Under the pieces are notes generated by a model. That model worked only from the letters and a program-made list of their open reading frames with translations, ran no database searches and was not told the DNA's origin. A stretch of DNA of 64,000 bases, from NCBI GenBank assembly GCA_027622555.1, contig JAQBYJ010000010.1:1-64000 (forward strand). Reading direction: 5' to 3'. A program made the position numbers and the translations under genes. The stretch is from Verrucomicrobiota bacterium (GTDB lineage Bacteria; Verrucomicrobiota; Verrucomicrobiia; Opitutales; UBA2995). Of the stretch, positions 1 to 8,650 are shown one piece after another (within the stretch, counting starts at the first letter, position 1; every line of letters starts with the position of its first letter).

Positions 1-464
1 GCTTCTCATTCACATGCACATATTAATTAAAAACCATCATTTAGCACTTGCTCCATGACACAGTTGCTCTTGGTTTGGCGGCATTGGGTTATCTATCCGT
101 ATCCGGACGAATTGTTGAATCGATGATTGCCGCATCCATAATACTGGTTGCCGCCAACAATATTTTTCCAAAATTCAAGGAAGGAAGCGCGTTGATTATT
201 TTTAGTTTCGGCCTTTTTCATGGCTTGGGATTTGCTTCAGTTATGGGTGAAATACCTTTCCGCATAAAAGACCTGGTAAAGGTATTAATTGGATTTAATC
301 TTGGAGTTGAAATCGGCCAAATCGTGATAGTGATCTTGGCTTTCGGTATTCTTTATGTCTTCCGTAGTTTTCAATTTTATGTACCGATTGTACTTCGATT
401 CGGTTCTGCCGCTGCGGGTCTTGTAGCAACTTTCTGGCTTATTGAACGAGCCGTTGGTCTATAG
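1..464 (+). pseudogene. HupE/UreJ-like permease, C-terminal remnant with frameshift
   Basis: The readable frame from 45 to 464 encodes the last three to four membrane helices of a HupE/UreJ-type permease. It matches the complete homologue at 3498-4688 over the stretch RIVESMIA...NNIFP, the histidine motif GLFHGLGFA and the motif NLGVEIGQ. Upstream in this frame a TAG stop lies at 42-44. A different frame (from position 2) reads HHLALA, the expected approach to the conserved AH of the preceding helix, and stops at 56-58. The two halves therefore seem separated by an indel near 50-60. The rest of the gene lies before the window. A TTG start at 48 would give a 138-residue protein, but it would lack the periplasmic domain and first helices of the family, so I call it broken. 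A sequencing error is the main alternative. Confidence 0.6.
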
Positions 465-495
465 CGAAAGGTCCTCCTTGAACTCCCGAGTCATT

Positions 496-507
496 CGAAA
501 TATTTCG
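496..507. promoter_or_regulatory. 12-bp perfect palindrome upstream of the OCD-like gene
   Basis: CGAAATATTTCG is a perfect palindrome ending 18 bp before the ATG at 526. The position fits a dimeric regulator site or part of a promoter for the ornithine-cyclodeaminase-like gene. No regulator is identified, and a palindrome of this length can occur by chance. Confidence 0.25.
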
Positions 508-525
508 CTTCCACAATTTTAAGTT

Positions 526-1635
526 ATGAAAACACCCATTTTACTCTCCAACTCAGATATATCTGAAATTTCCAGGCAAATGGGATTAGATGCTCAAATG
601 GATGGTCTCATTGAACGCTTGGAAAGAGCTTTTTGTGAATACGATCAGAAAACATGCGACATTCCAACTCGGGATGGTTTTCACTACGAGAAACCGTATA
701 TTGGACTTGTTGAGTGGATGCCTCTGATGTTGCGTGGGAAAAGTATTATGATGAAGATGGTAGGTTATCATCCAGAAAATCCGACCATTCACAAACTACC
801 GACAATTCTTTCGGCAATTTCTCTATTTGATGCTCATACCGGTCAATTGAAAGTAATGGCAGATGGAACATTCCTGACAGCTTTACGAACCGGCGCCGCA
901 TCCGCTGTAGCGAGCCGAATACTTGCAGATCCTGAAAGTGGAACGATTGGTTTGATTGGAACGGGTGCTCAGGCTATGGCACAATTGCATGCTATAAGTC
1001 GTGTTTTCCCTATCAAAAAGGCACTGATTTTTGACAATAATCCTACAGTAGCTAGGTCTTTTCTGGGGCGCATTGCTCCGCTTGGAATGGACTCTATTTC
1101 TATCAGCGTCGAACCATTGGAGCGGGTAGTGTCGGAAGCGGATATCCTTTGCATAGCAACTACCGTGGGGAAAAACCAGGGACCCGTTTTTCAGGATTCT
1201 ATTCCCATCAAGAGAGGATTGCATATCAACGCTGTCGGTTCAGATCTTCCCGGGAAGACGGAAGTTCCGGTCGGCCATTTGAAGCGGAGTTTTGTCTGTC
1301 CTGATTTTCGACCCCAAGCGTTGATCGAAGGAGAATGTCAACAACTGGAAGTAACCGAAGTGGGTCCCGAACTCCATCAGCTAGTGAAGAATCGATCCCA
1401 TTACAGGGGCAAACAAAAAGAATTAACTGTCTTCGATTCAACCGGATTTGCTCTGGAAGACCATGTAGTTCTAGAGTATTTTCTTGAGCTTTCAATTCGG
1501 TTCGGGATTGGGACACCCCTGGACTTAAATAACGTACCCGAAGATCCATACAATACTTACGAATCGGTGTTTTCATCTACAGGTAGGGATAAGAAAGAGA
1601 GTCAAAAACATTTTCTTACGTCCTTTGGAGTATGA
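526..1635 (+). CDS. Ornithine cyclodeaminase / mu-crystallin family NAD(P)-binding protein
   Basis: The 369-residue protein belongs to the ornithine cyclodeaminase/mu-crystallin family, NAD(H)-dependent enzymes including ornithine cyclodeaminase, alanine dehydrogenase and ketimine reductases. Visible features are the substrate-side segment around KSIMMKMVGY (about 72-81), the LTALRTGA segment (about 117-124) that precedes the dinucleotide fold in this family, and the Rossmann loop GTGAQA (145-150). Length is slightly above the usual 310-350. The stop overlaps the ATG of the acyl-CoA dehydrogenase by 4 bp (ATGA), so the two were co-translated. A cyclodeaminase beside an acyl-CoA dehydrogenase recalls routes that make proline and oxidise it to pyrrole, but the partner is truncated here and no carrier protein is visible, so the substrate is open. 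Confidence 0.8.
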   Translation: MKTPILLSNSDISEISRQMGLDAQMDGLIERLERAFCEYDQKTCDIPTRDGFHYEKPYIGLVEWMPLMLRGKSIMMKMVGYHPENPTIHKLPTILSAISLFDAHTGQLKVMADGTFLTALRTGAASAVASRILADPESGTIGLIGTGAQAMAQLHAISRVFPIKKALIFDNNPTVARSFLGRIAPLGMDSISISVEPLERVVSEADILCIATTVGKNQGPVFQDSIPIKRGLHINAVGSDLPGKTEVPVGHLKRSFVCPDFRPQALIEGECQQLEVTEVGPELHQLVKNRSHYRGKQKELTVFDSTGFALEDHVVLEYFLELSIRFGIGTPLDLNNVPEDPYNTYESVFSSTGRDKKESQKHFLTSFGV

Positions 1636-2588
1636 TAAACAAACCGAGTGATATACCCCATGCAAGTTCGGAGGCAGCTGGCCGCTTTCGGTATGAGTGC
1701 ACGCCGGAACAGCATAAAATAAAAAAAAGTGCAGTTGAATTTGCCAAAAAAGAGCTAACTGATGATGTAGTTCAACGAGATCAGGAAGGAGTCTTTAATA
1801 GAGAATTTTGGAGAAAATGCGCTGAATATGGGATCTTTTCGATGGGTCTTCCTGGTGGGTATGGAGACATTGAAGGACTCGATTTTGAAAACCTTGTGCA
1901 ATTTATCGAAGGCCTTGGATATGGTTGCAGAGATAACGGATTCGTTTTCGCAGTTAGCGCTCAAATTCTAACCATTGAACACACTATTGCGAAATTTGGT
2001 TCGAATAAACAGCGAAGTATGTTTTTACCAAAACTATGCTCTGGCGAGTGGATTGGTGCAGAGGCACTGACAGAGCCCGATTCAGGATCGGACGTTTTCA
2101 ACATGCGAACAAAGGCTGAAAAGTGCGAAGGGGGTTATCGCCTTTCCGGTTCAAAATGTTTGGTAACCCTTGCACCGATTGCAGATATGTTTCTTGTATA
2201 TGCGACTACAAATTCTGATCTCGGAAAATGGGGACTAACGACTTTTGTAGTTGAAAGGAGTTGGAGTGGAGTCGTAGCGCACCCTGCTAACGCCAAGATG
2301 GGTTTGCGAACCGTACCAATCGGCGAAGTGTCTTTTGAAGGATGTTTCATTCCCGAGACTCATAGAATTGGAAGGGAGGGAGCGGGTTTTTCAATTTGCT
2401 CCGTTTCTCTGGAGTTGGAACGCTGTGGAATACTTGCGGGGCAGTTGGGTTCAATGGAACGCCAATTGGAGGAAACGATTTCCTATGCGAAGGAAACGCA
2501 TCGGTTTGGAAAACCGATTGGGAGTTTTCAATCAGTATCCAATAGGATCGTGGATATGAAACTACGTCTGGAGACCGGGCCTGATTAA
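1632..2588 (+). pseudogene. Acyl-CoA dehydrogenase, 3' truncated
   Basis: The 318 readable residues match acyl-CoA dehydrogenases: an N-terminal helical domain, the flavin/substrate signature ALTEPDSGSD (145-154), the middle beta domain, and the start of the C-terminal helical domain (SYAKETHRFGKPIGSFQSVSNRIVDMKLRLET). The match stops after LET and is followed by GPD and a stop. Family members run to about 380 residues, and the missing part carries the usual catalytic glutamate and part of the FAD/tetramer contacts, so the product should be inactive. I found no continuation in the other frames. The break coincides with entry into an unrelated membrane-protein frame (see 2560-3417), which points to a deletion joining two genes. 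The start is an ATG overlapping the upstream stop. Confidence 0.75.
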
Positions 2589-3417
2589 TCCTGCTTTGAA
2601 ATGCTTGGTGATTCTCATAGAATGCGTAAGTCCCTTTCTAATTTATTTTGGAAGAAGAATGGCATTGGTCATTCTTGGACTTCTGATTTTGTTTCATGTG
2701 GGAGTTTTAGGGCTTTCTGGGATATTTTTTTGGCAATGGATTGGAATCTGTTTCTGTTTAATAATACTGATGTGGAAAACAAAATGGTATGAAGCAGTTT
2801 AACTGGATTCTCTCTTTAAACGGATCTTGGGTGCTCTCTTGATTTTATTAAGTCCATATTGGGTACTTGGTACTTCTCTTTCCTGGATCGATTCAAAAGT
2901 AACTTATGTTTATCGTTTCAATGGGAAAGGGGAAAGTGGAATTGTCTATTTGCTGCCTCCCAGTTATTTCCTACCCTTCGAATTTCCCTTCACTATGAGC
3001 AGATTCGCCTATTTATCAGAAGAACCAACATTTCCAGTAATGTGGGGTGCTACGTCACCGAAGCTGGCACGCCGCCTTAGAGAAGTAAAAACCGCTGAAG
3101 ATGCCTTAGCTCTAGAGAAGGAAATAGGACGTAACAATTATAATGAAACTATGCGCCAATGGTTTACGGTATTCCTGCATCGTTTCGTGGGAAACATGAA
3201 TGCGGATGGTGGAAAACGGAAGACCACGGGAATTTTTTCAGCTCCACCATTACTATGGACATTCGATGGCAACGGGGCCTACCAGGGGCAGGAGCCTATT
3301 GTAAAAGTGGAGGTTTCACGGGAGCTTTGGTTTTACGATGGTAAGATCCCAAAAATAATTAGTAACTCCAAGGTTTTCGTTACTGATATACCGGAAAATG
3401 AATACATAGTAGATTAA
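2560..3417 (+). pseudogene. C-terminal remnant of a multi-pass membrane protein, internal TAA
   Basis: One frame stays open from 2560 to 3417 except for a single TAA at 2800-2802. The first part encodes two or three strongly hydrophobic helices (LVILIECVSPFLIYF, RRMALVILGLLILFHV, FFWQWIGICFCLIILMW). After the stop the same frame continues with another helix (ILGALLILLSPYWVLG) and a soluble tail of about 170 residues rich in aromatic residues (TYVYRFNG, MRQWFTVFLHRF). The helix pattern resembles the HTTM / gamma-carboxylase-like family, but I hold that loosely. The N-terminal half is missing and the frame begins inside the acyl-CoA dehydrogenase sequence. A TTG at 2827 could start a 196-residue product, and a TTG at 2596 a 68-residue one. 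I read the locus as a decaying gene rather than two new ones. Confidence 0.5.
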
Positions 3418-3442
3418 TTGTCTGGCGATCGAATTTGTTTAG

Positions 3443-3461
3443 AAAAGGCCACCAGCTTTTT
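3443..3461. terminator. Weak hairpin between convergent genes
   Basis: AAAAG and CTTTT arms flank an 8-bp loop and lead into a short T run, between the end of the membrane-protein remnant and the end of the HupE gene on the other strand. The stem is short and the assignment rests mainly on position. Confidence 0.25.
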
Positions 3462-3497
3462 CCGGTTATGCTAGATATGCCACTATCTTGCCCAGCT

Positions 3498-4688
3498 TTA
3501 AAACGGCATAATCTTCAGATTGAATACTCGATCAATTATCCAGCCGCATGCAATGAGGGCAATTACCACCGAGCCGAGGCGGAGTATAATCGCTTGGTAG
3601 AATGACTTTTTTCGGAGAAAGAAAATTATGGGGAAAAAAACAGCGACGATGGCTATTTGTCCCAGTTCAACTCCGACATTAAAGCTGAATAATGCAATCG
3701 CGAGTATCTCCGTTGGCAGTTGCAGATTGGCCAATACATTCGCAAATCCGAAGCCGTGAATGAGGCCAAATCCGAATGCCACGGTCCAGACGCGATGGGA
3801 TACAATCGGAAAGATATTGTTTAACGCGGCCAGGACCACGGAGAGAGCAATGACTGACTCCACGAATCTGGAAGGTAATGTCACAACATCCAGGGCGGCC
3901 AGAGTCAGGGTAATTGAGTGAGCAAGAGTGAAAGCGGTTACCACTTTAAGAACATTGAAAAATGCTTCATTAAAACTGGAAGTGGGTTGCCATTTACGCT
4001 GTTCAAATCGCAATACCGAAGGCAGCAACAATGCGATCAAGAAAAGTATATGATCAATACCTATCCAGATGTGCCACACACCTTCTTGAGTGAACCTGAG
4101 AAACTGCTGCCAAGGTCCCGGGTTTTTAAGTGAACCCAACCATGAAGGATCATCAAGTGTCAGAATCCCAACATCTGTCTCGCCAGTTTTCTGGAGACTT
4201 ATTACCAGTTGGTGCTGAGGATCGAACTGGAAGAAGGAAAGCAGTTTAACCTGCAACTTGTCTCCATTTAGTGGTTCAGTAGTAAAAGGAATCAAGGTAT
4301 GCAGATTTCCGTCTGTTGTTAATCTGAGAGGCTCACCGGTTTCAAATTTTACTGACTGGTCGTCGACCAATAATTGAAGAAATGGCAACGATCTCACTCC
4401 TTGGGTCTGAAAATCAAAAGTGGCGGTTGGATTATCTCGATTGGATCTAAGGAATCTGTCTTCCAATAATAAATTTAACGATTCAAAGTCCACATCGGCT
4501 ACATGATATTCCCCGCTCAAAGTGTTGTCGGCATTTAGTACCAGCACAAGTGAACTGTTACCTGGCTGATGTGCATTAAGTAATGCGGGAAACAAAACAA
4601 CAGCCAACAAACCTCCAAGGTAAACGACACTGTGATTGAAGCGTCCACAGAAAGCCGGTAGTAGCTGTTTCGTGGAATATATTTTCAT
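3498..4688 (-). CDS. HupE/UreJ family membrane protein with periplasmic N-terminal domain
   Basis: A 396-residue protein of the larger HupE/UreJ type. It has a signal sequence cleaved near NAHQ (about 39-41), a periplasmic beta-rich domain (about 42-195) and then six or seven membrane helices. The family's metal-binding signatures are all present: HIWIGIDH (206-213), FTLAHS (253-258) and GLIHGFGFA (308-316), followed by NVGVELGQ. The small HupE/UreJ members are nickel permeases for hydrogenase and urease. The large type is less well characterised, but the histidine motifs suggest transition-metal transport. It lies 23 bp downstream of the DUF4198-like gene and was probably transcribed with it. 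A broken relative sits at 1-464, so this genome has or had at least two copies. Confidence 0.8.
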   Translation of the reverse strand: MKIYSTKQLLPAFCGRFNHSVVYLGGLLAVVLFPALLNAHQPGNSSLVLVLNADNTLSGEYHVADVDFESLNLLLEDRFLRSNRDNPTATFDFQTQGVRSLPFLQLLVDDQSVKFETGEPLRLTTDGNLHTLIPFTTEPLNGDKLQVKLLSFFQFDPQHQLVISLQKTGETDVGILTLDDPSWLGSLKNPGPWQQFLRFTQEGVWHIWIGIDHILFLIALLLPSVLRFEQRKWQPTSSFNEAFFNVLKVVTAFTLAHSITLTLAALDVVTLPSRFVESVIALSVVLAALNNIFPIVSHRVWTVAFGFGLIHGFGFANVLANLQLPTEILAIALFSFNVGVELGQIAIVAVFFPIIFFLRKKSFYQAIILRLGSVVIALIACGWIIDRVFNLKIMPF

Positions 4689-4711
4689 ACCAAACCCAGT
4701 CGTTGTTTCGG

Positions 4712-5617
4712 TTATTGAATCTCAAACGTCAGGGAAGCCCAACGGGAAAAGAAGTCCATGCGGTCGTCCTCCGGGGCAGGGGCTAACTTGATGAATTTCA
4801 TGTACCAGATGCCGGATTTCGAGACGTGTAGGGTGACGATTCCCTGACTGTCGCTTTGGAGGACAAGGCGATCATCCTCCAGACCCGAGTCCAGACCATC
4901 TTTTCGTCCAACGATGACTGGATGGTTTGCTACGGGCTCTCCTTCTTCGAGTAATCGAAATTGAAGTTTATCCCCGACTTTGGCTGTTGAAGGTTGGGTT
5001 AATGGAACAATTTCAACCACCAGCCCCATCGGTTCTGTAGCGTGAATGCTGATTTCATTCCCAACGCTGATAATTGTTTTCGCCGTTTTGGTATAACGTT
5101 CGCGGACGAGCTCCTTCGGATCAGTAAATCCGTAGGTCGACATGTCCCATTCAAGAGCTGCCTCTGATTTTAAATACTCGATGAATTCTTCCAGGCTGAA
5201 GGCAATACGGAATTCGTAGATAGTAAGTCCGAGCACCTGGCTTCCTGTAGAATCTGGGGTAAATTTAAACGAGCTGGTATGTGTTAGGTCAACCCCGCTA
5301 AGGATTCCCTCCTTTTTCTTTGTTTTGACCCAAAGCGGTGAATCCTTCTCAACCGCCGACCATGAACCAGTATCGGCAATGTTGATGCCATTTGAATTCG
5401 ATATTTGAAGGTGATCTACACTACCTGTTGTTATGGCGTACACGCTCTTGTCGAAGTCTCCATCAAAGACGATCACCTCAACTTCCTCCCTTTGCTTTAC
5501 ATCGTAAGCACTGGGCCTGAGGAAAACATCATGAGCGTGTGAGATCGGGACCAAAACGAATCCGATAAAAATAAACTTAATCGAAGGGGCCGAATTCTTA
5601 AGAAAAATCATACACAT
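4712..5617 (-). CDS. DUF4198-like periplasmic protein
   Basis: A secreted protein of about 301 residues. After a signal sequence ending in SHAHD, the mature part starts HDVFLRPSAY, the N-terminal histidine-containing motif typical of DUF4198 proteins, several of which accompany nickel or cobalt transporters. The C-terminal third looks like an Ig-like domain (GDKLQFRLLEEGEPV..., then GIVTLHVSKSGIWYMK). The open frame extends to 5770, but that would overlap the divergent peptidase start and adds a positively charged non-signal stretch; ATG codons at 5617 or 5611 fit a signal peptide better, and I chose 5617. It precedes the HupE gene on the same strand, which supports a role in metal handling. 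The substrate metal cannot be told. Confidence 0.65.
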   Translation of the reverse strand: MCMIFLKNSAPSIKFIFIGFVLVPISHAHDVFLRPSAYDVKQREEVEVIVFDGDFDKSVYAITTGSVDHLQISNSNGINIADTGSWSAVEKDSPLWVKTKKKEGILSGVDLTHTSSFKFTPDSTGSQVLGLTIYEFRIAFSLEEFIEYLKSEAALEWDMSTYGFTDPKELVRERYTKTAKTIISVGNEISIHATEPMGLVVEIVPLTQPSTAKVGDKLQFRLLEEGEPVANHPVIVGRKDGLDSGLEDDRLVLQSDSQGIVTLHVSKSGIWYMKFIKLAPAPEDDRMDFFSRWASLTFEIQ

Positions 5618-5732
5618 CCGCAGATATAGGCGAATCCAACTTAGCATAACAAGTAGAATTCTGAGGGTTCTGATGGACAAAATACCAAGCAGTAGCCTAG
5701 ATATCCTGAAATACTCTTCTTTGTTTTTCTCT

Positions 5733-8066
5733 ATGAAACAGATACTCCCGTTATTGCTCATCTCTAACATTCTCCATTTAAGTCTACTTTGCGGCAGCGA
5801 AAACCGAAACTTCGAACAAATAACGACTTTACTTCCGACACCAGGCGAGAACCGTCTGGCTACAGGTGCTCCGGGACCAGCCTATTGGCAGCAGGAAGCT
5901 AATTATAAGATCAAGGTTGAGCTGGATGAGAAGCGGTCCCGTATTCAGGGATCAGAGACTATTGAGTATGTAAATCATTCCCCTCACACACTGAATTACC
6001 TCTGGGTTCAATTAGATCAGAATGCTTTGGCTCAAGGATCGAAGAGACAAAGAAGTATTCAATCCCTTAAGATGGAACCTGTTGATTCAAAGCCAGCAGA
6101 GATTGAATATGAAAGTTTTCGTGGCTTTTTATATAACCAACAGTTTGAGGGAGGCTATGATTTACGATCGGTCCAGGATCTGAAAGGGAACGATCTTCAG
6201 TATACGGTCGTGAATACAAATATGCGCGTGGATTTGAAAAAACCTCTTAGATCTGGTGAGTCATTTTCGTTTAATATCGAATGGGCTTTCACGATTCAGG
6301 ATGACTCGATGAGCTTTCGTCATGGGAAAAGAAAACTAAAATCCGATGAGTATACCTACCATGTTGCGCAATGGTATCCACGGATGTGTGCCTACTACGA
6401 TCAGGAAGGTTGGCAGACAAAACCTTATATTGGAAATGGTGAGTTCGCCCTCGAGTTCGGAAGCTTTGAAGTCGAAATAACAGTTCCGGCAGATTATATT
6501 GTAGCCGCTACCGGGCAATTGGCCAATGCCAATCAAGTTTTGAGCTCAACCATAAGAGATCGATTGGATAGAGCCAGGACAAGTTCCAAAGTTATCGAAA
6601 TCATTACCAGCGACGAAGCTGCGGAGAAAATCGGGAAAAAGGAAAATGGAACCAAGACTTGGAATTTTAAAGCTGAACAGGTTCGTGATTTTGCCTGGGC
6701 GGCTTCCCGCGCTTATATCTGGGATGCTATGGGCGTGGACATTGATGGTAGTAAGGTGATGACCATGAGCGTCTATCCGGACGAAGCAATTCCGCTGTGG
6801 AAACGATTTTCAACTGAAGCTGTAGCTCAAGCGATTAGAGTATATTCTGAAAGTGTCTACCCGTATCCTTACCCGGTCGCATGGTCGACCTGGGGAGCTG
6901 AAGGCGGCATGGAGTACCCCATGATTTCTTTTCAAACAACCAAAGAAATTGATGATAAAGAAACGTATCCGGCTGGGCACCGGAGCTATGTCATCGGAGT
7001 GATTATTCATGAAGTGGGACACAATTGGTTTCCGATGATTATCAACAACGATGAACGTCAGTGGCAATGGATGGATGAAGGCTTGAATAGTTTTATGGAT
7101 TTCCGCGCCGGTAATCTAATGGATCCCGTTCTTCAGAAAAGTAATCTTCTCAACGATCGAAGGACTATTAGGACCATGACCGGCGAGAATGACCCGATAA
7201 TTATGACGGCGGCTGATAATCAAACCTCCAGGGGATTTCAAGCATACAGCAAACCATCGCTCGGGCTTCTCCTTTTGCGTGAGAGTATACTGGGCCATGA
7301 TCTTTTCGATTTTGCGTTTAAAGAGTATGCACGTAGGTGGGCGTTTAAGCGGCCAACACCGGCGGATTTCTTTCGGACAATGGAGGATGCGAGTGGAGTC
7401 GATCTGGATTGGTTTTGGCGAGGATGGTTTTACGGAAACGATCATGTGGATATGGAGATCGATGAGGTAAATCTTTACCGTTTGGATGACGGTGAACCTC
7501 GCTCAAGCAAAGCTCTCGACGAAGCCGAAGAAGAAGCGATACCGGATACTCCTTATGAATTATTTTTGAAGGATGTTGGGACTCTGGCGGACAAGCAAAC
7601 ACACCTTCAGGATTGGTATTATAGCTACGACCCCTATGAACCAACAGAACAGGAACTAGCGGCTTACAAAAAGACGAGTGAGAAGCTAGAGGACTGGCAG
7701 AAGGAGCTGCTCGAATTCGCTGATCTGGCTTACGTGATTTCGGTCAAAAACACCGGTGGCATGATAATGCCCCTTGTATTCGATATTGAATTCAAGAAAG
7801 GAGCATCTCGTCGACTCCAAGTGCCCGTCGAGGTTTGGCGTTTTGGGGATAAAATAGTCAAAATCCCCTTCTTGACGGATCGGGAGGTTGTTAAAGTAAC
7901 CTTGGACAAAGACAACACATTCGCAGACGCGAATCTGGATAACAACGTCTTTCCTCAGGAAATTGAAGAAGGGCGTTTCAAATTGAAGCCCACAAAGCCG
8001 CCGGCGAACCCTATGCAAAAAGCCCTTTTCCCTGATTCAGAGAAAGAAGAAGATAAAAAAGAATAA
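5733..8066 (+). CDS. M1 family zinc metallopeptidase, secreted
   Basis: The protein has 777 residues from the ATG at 5733; a TTG-type extension to 5673 would put 20 non-signal residues in front of MKQILPLLLISN. After the signal sequence comes the M1 N-terminal beta domain. The catalytic domain has the exopeptidase-type motif GGMEYP (391-396, near the family's GxMEN), the zinc site HEVGH (426-430) and the third ligand E449, exactly 18 residues after the second histidine, in WMDEGLN. The C-terminal 200 residues are beta-rich and end in a charged tail with many K and E. The start faces the DUF4198 gene across about 115 bp, so the two may share control. Likely a periplasmic aminopeptidase-like enzyme; substrate unknown. 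Confidence 0.88.
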   Translation: MKQILPLLLISNILHLSLLCGSENRNFEQITTLLPTPGENRLATGAPGPAYWQQEANYKIKVELDEKRSRIQGSETIEYVNHSPHTLNYLWVQLDQNALAQGSKRQRSIQSLKMEPVDSKPAEIEYESFRGFLYNQQFEGGYDLRSVQDLKGNDLQYTVVNTNMRVDLKKPLRSGESFSFNIEWAFTIQDDSMSFRHGKRKLKSDEYTYHVAQWYPRMCAYYDQEGWQTKPYIGNGEFALEFGSFEVEITVPADYIVAATGQLANANQVLSSTIRDRLDRARTSSKVIEIITSDEAAEKIGKKENGTKTWNFKAEQVRDFAWAASRAYIWDAMGVDIDGSKVMTMSVYPDEAIPLWKRFSTEAVAQAIRVYSESVYPYPYPVAWSTWGAEGGMEYPMISFQTTKEIDDKETYPAGHRSYVIGVIIHEVGHNWFPMIINNDERQWQWMDEGLNSFMDFRAGNLMDPVLQKSNLLNDRRTIRTMTGENDPIIMTAADNQTSRGFQAYSKPSLGLLLLRESILGHDLFDFAFKEYARRWAFKRPTPADFFRTMEDASGVDLDWFWRGWFYGNDHVDMEIDEVNLYRLDDGEPRSSKALDEAEEEAIPDTPYELFLKDVGTLADKQTHLQDWYYSYDPYEPTEQELAAYKKTSEKLEDWQKELLEFADLAYVISVKNTGGMIMPLVFDIEFKKGASRRLQVPVEVWRFGDKIVKIPFLTDREVVKVTLDKDNTFADANLDNNVFPQEIEEGRFKLKPTKPPANPMQKALFPDSEKEEDKKE

Positions 8067-8180
8067 CGGTTTTTCCCTTTATTTTCAATATTGAGTAAGC
8101 CATTTTCACGTTTGCCAATAGCGCAAATGGAACCTTAGCTTCTCCGTAAGAATCATATCGTTATCAATCAACTTTAAATT

Positions 8181-8612
8181 ATGAAAAAAATAAACGCCAT
8201 ACTCATCCTCTCTGCCTTATTCTTCGCGACCTCGCTATTCTCAGCAGATTTGCCCAAAACGCCTTCTGCAGAAGGAGCAAAGGTCTACTTTATCGGGCTC
8301 AAAGATGGAAAAACAGTGAATAAGAATTTTACTGTACGGTTTGGATTAAAAGGCATGGGTATCGCACCTGCCGGAGTCGTCCTACCAGACACTGGCCATC
8401 ATCACCTACTTATAGACACCGACGAGTTGCCAGACTTCAATGTTCCTTTGGGGGCTTCTGAGAAATTGGTTCATTTTGGTAAAGGACAAACGGAGACTCA
8501 ACTAAAGCTCTCTCCGGGAAAGCACACACTGCAGTTGGTTTTCGCTGACTACATTCATCTACCACACAACCCACCAGTGGTTTCAGAAAAAATCACGATC
8601 ACTGTTAAATAG
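8181..8612 (+). CDS. DUF4399 domain secreted protein
   Basis: A 143-residue protein with a signal peptide (cleavage near LFSADLPK, about residue 23). The mature part is a single small beta domain with the DUF4399 pattern: KVYFIGLKDG, FGLKGMGIAPAG, the histidine cluster DTGHHHLLID (about 73-82), and HTLQLVFADYIHLPHNPPV near the end. The family is found in periplasms of many bacteria and has no settled function; the dense conserved histidines suggest metal binding, which is inference. The gene stands alone, 114 bp after the M1 peptidase and 38 bp before the DUF4153-like membrane protein, all on one strand. Confidence 0.75.
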   Translation: MKKINAILILSALFFATSLFSADLPKTPSAEGAKVYFIGLKDGKTVNKNFTVRFGLKGMGIAPAGVVLPDTGHHHLLIDTDELPDFNVPLGASEKLVHFGKGQTETQLKLSPGKHTLQLVFADYIHLPHNPPVVSEKITITVK

Positions 8613-8650
8613 AGTAGTGTGAATTACCAAATGCACAGGTTTAGAATGCG

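Noticed and set aside
586-1576. Several long minus-strand ORFs inside the cyclodeaminase gene
   Set aside because: They are shadows of a clear family member on the plus strand and have no recognisable features.
2601-2792. A 63-codon ORF overlapping the acyl-CoA dehydrogenase break that might continue it
   Set aside because: Its residues do not resemble the C-terminal helical domain of acyl-CoA dehydrogenases (no catalytic Glu region); the hydrophobic frame beside it is the better reading.
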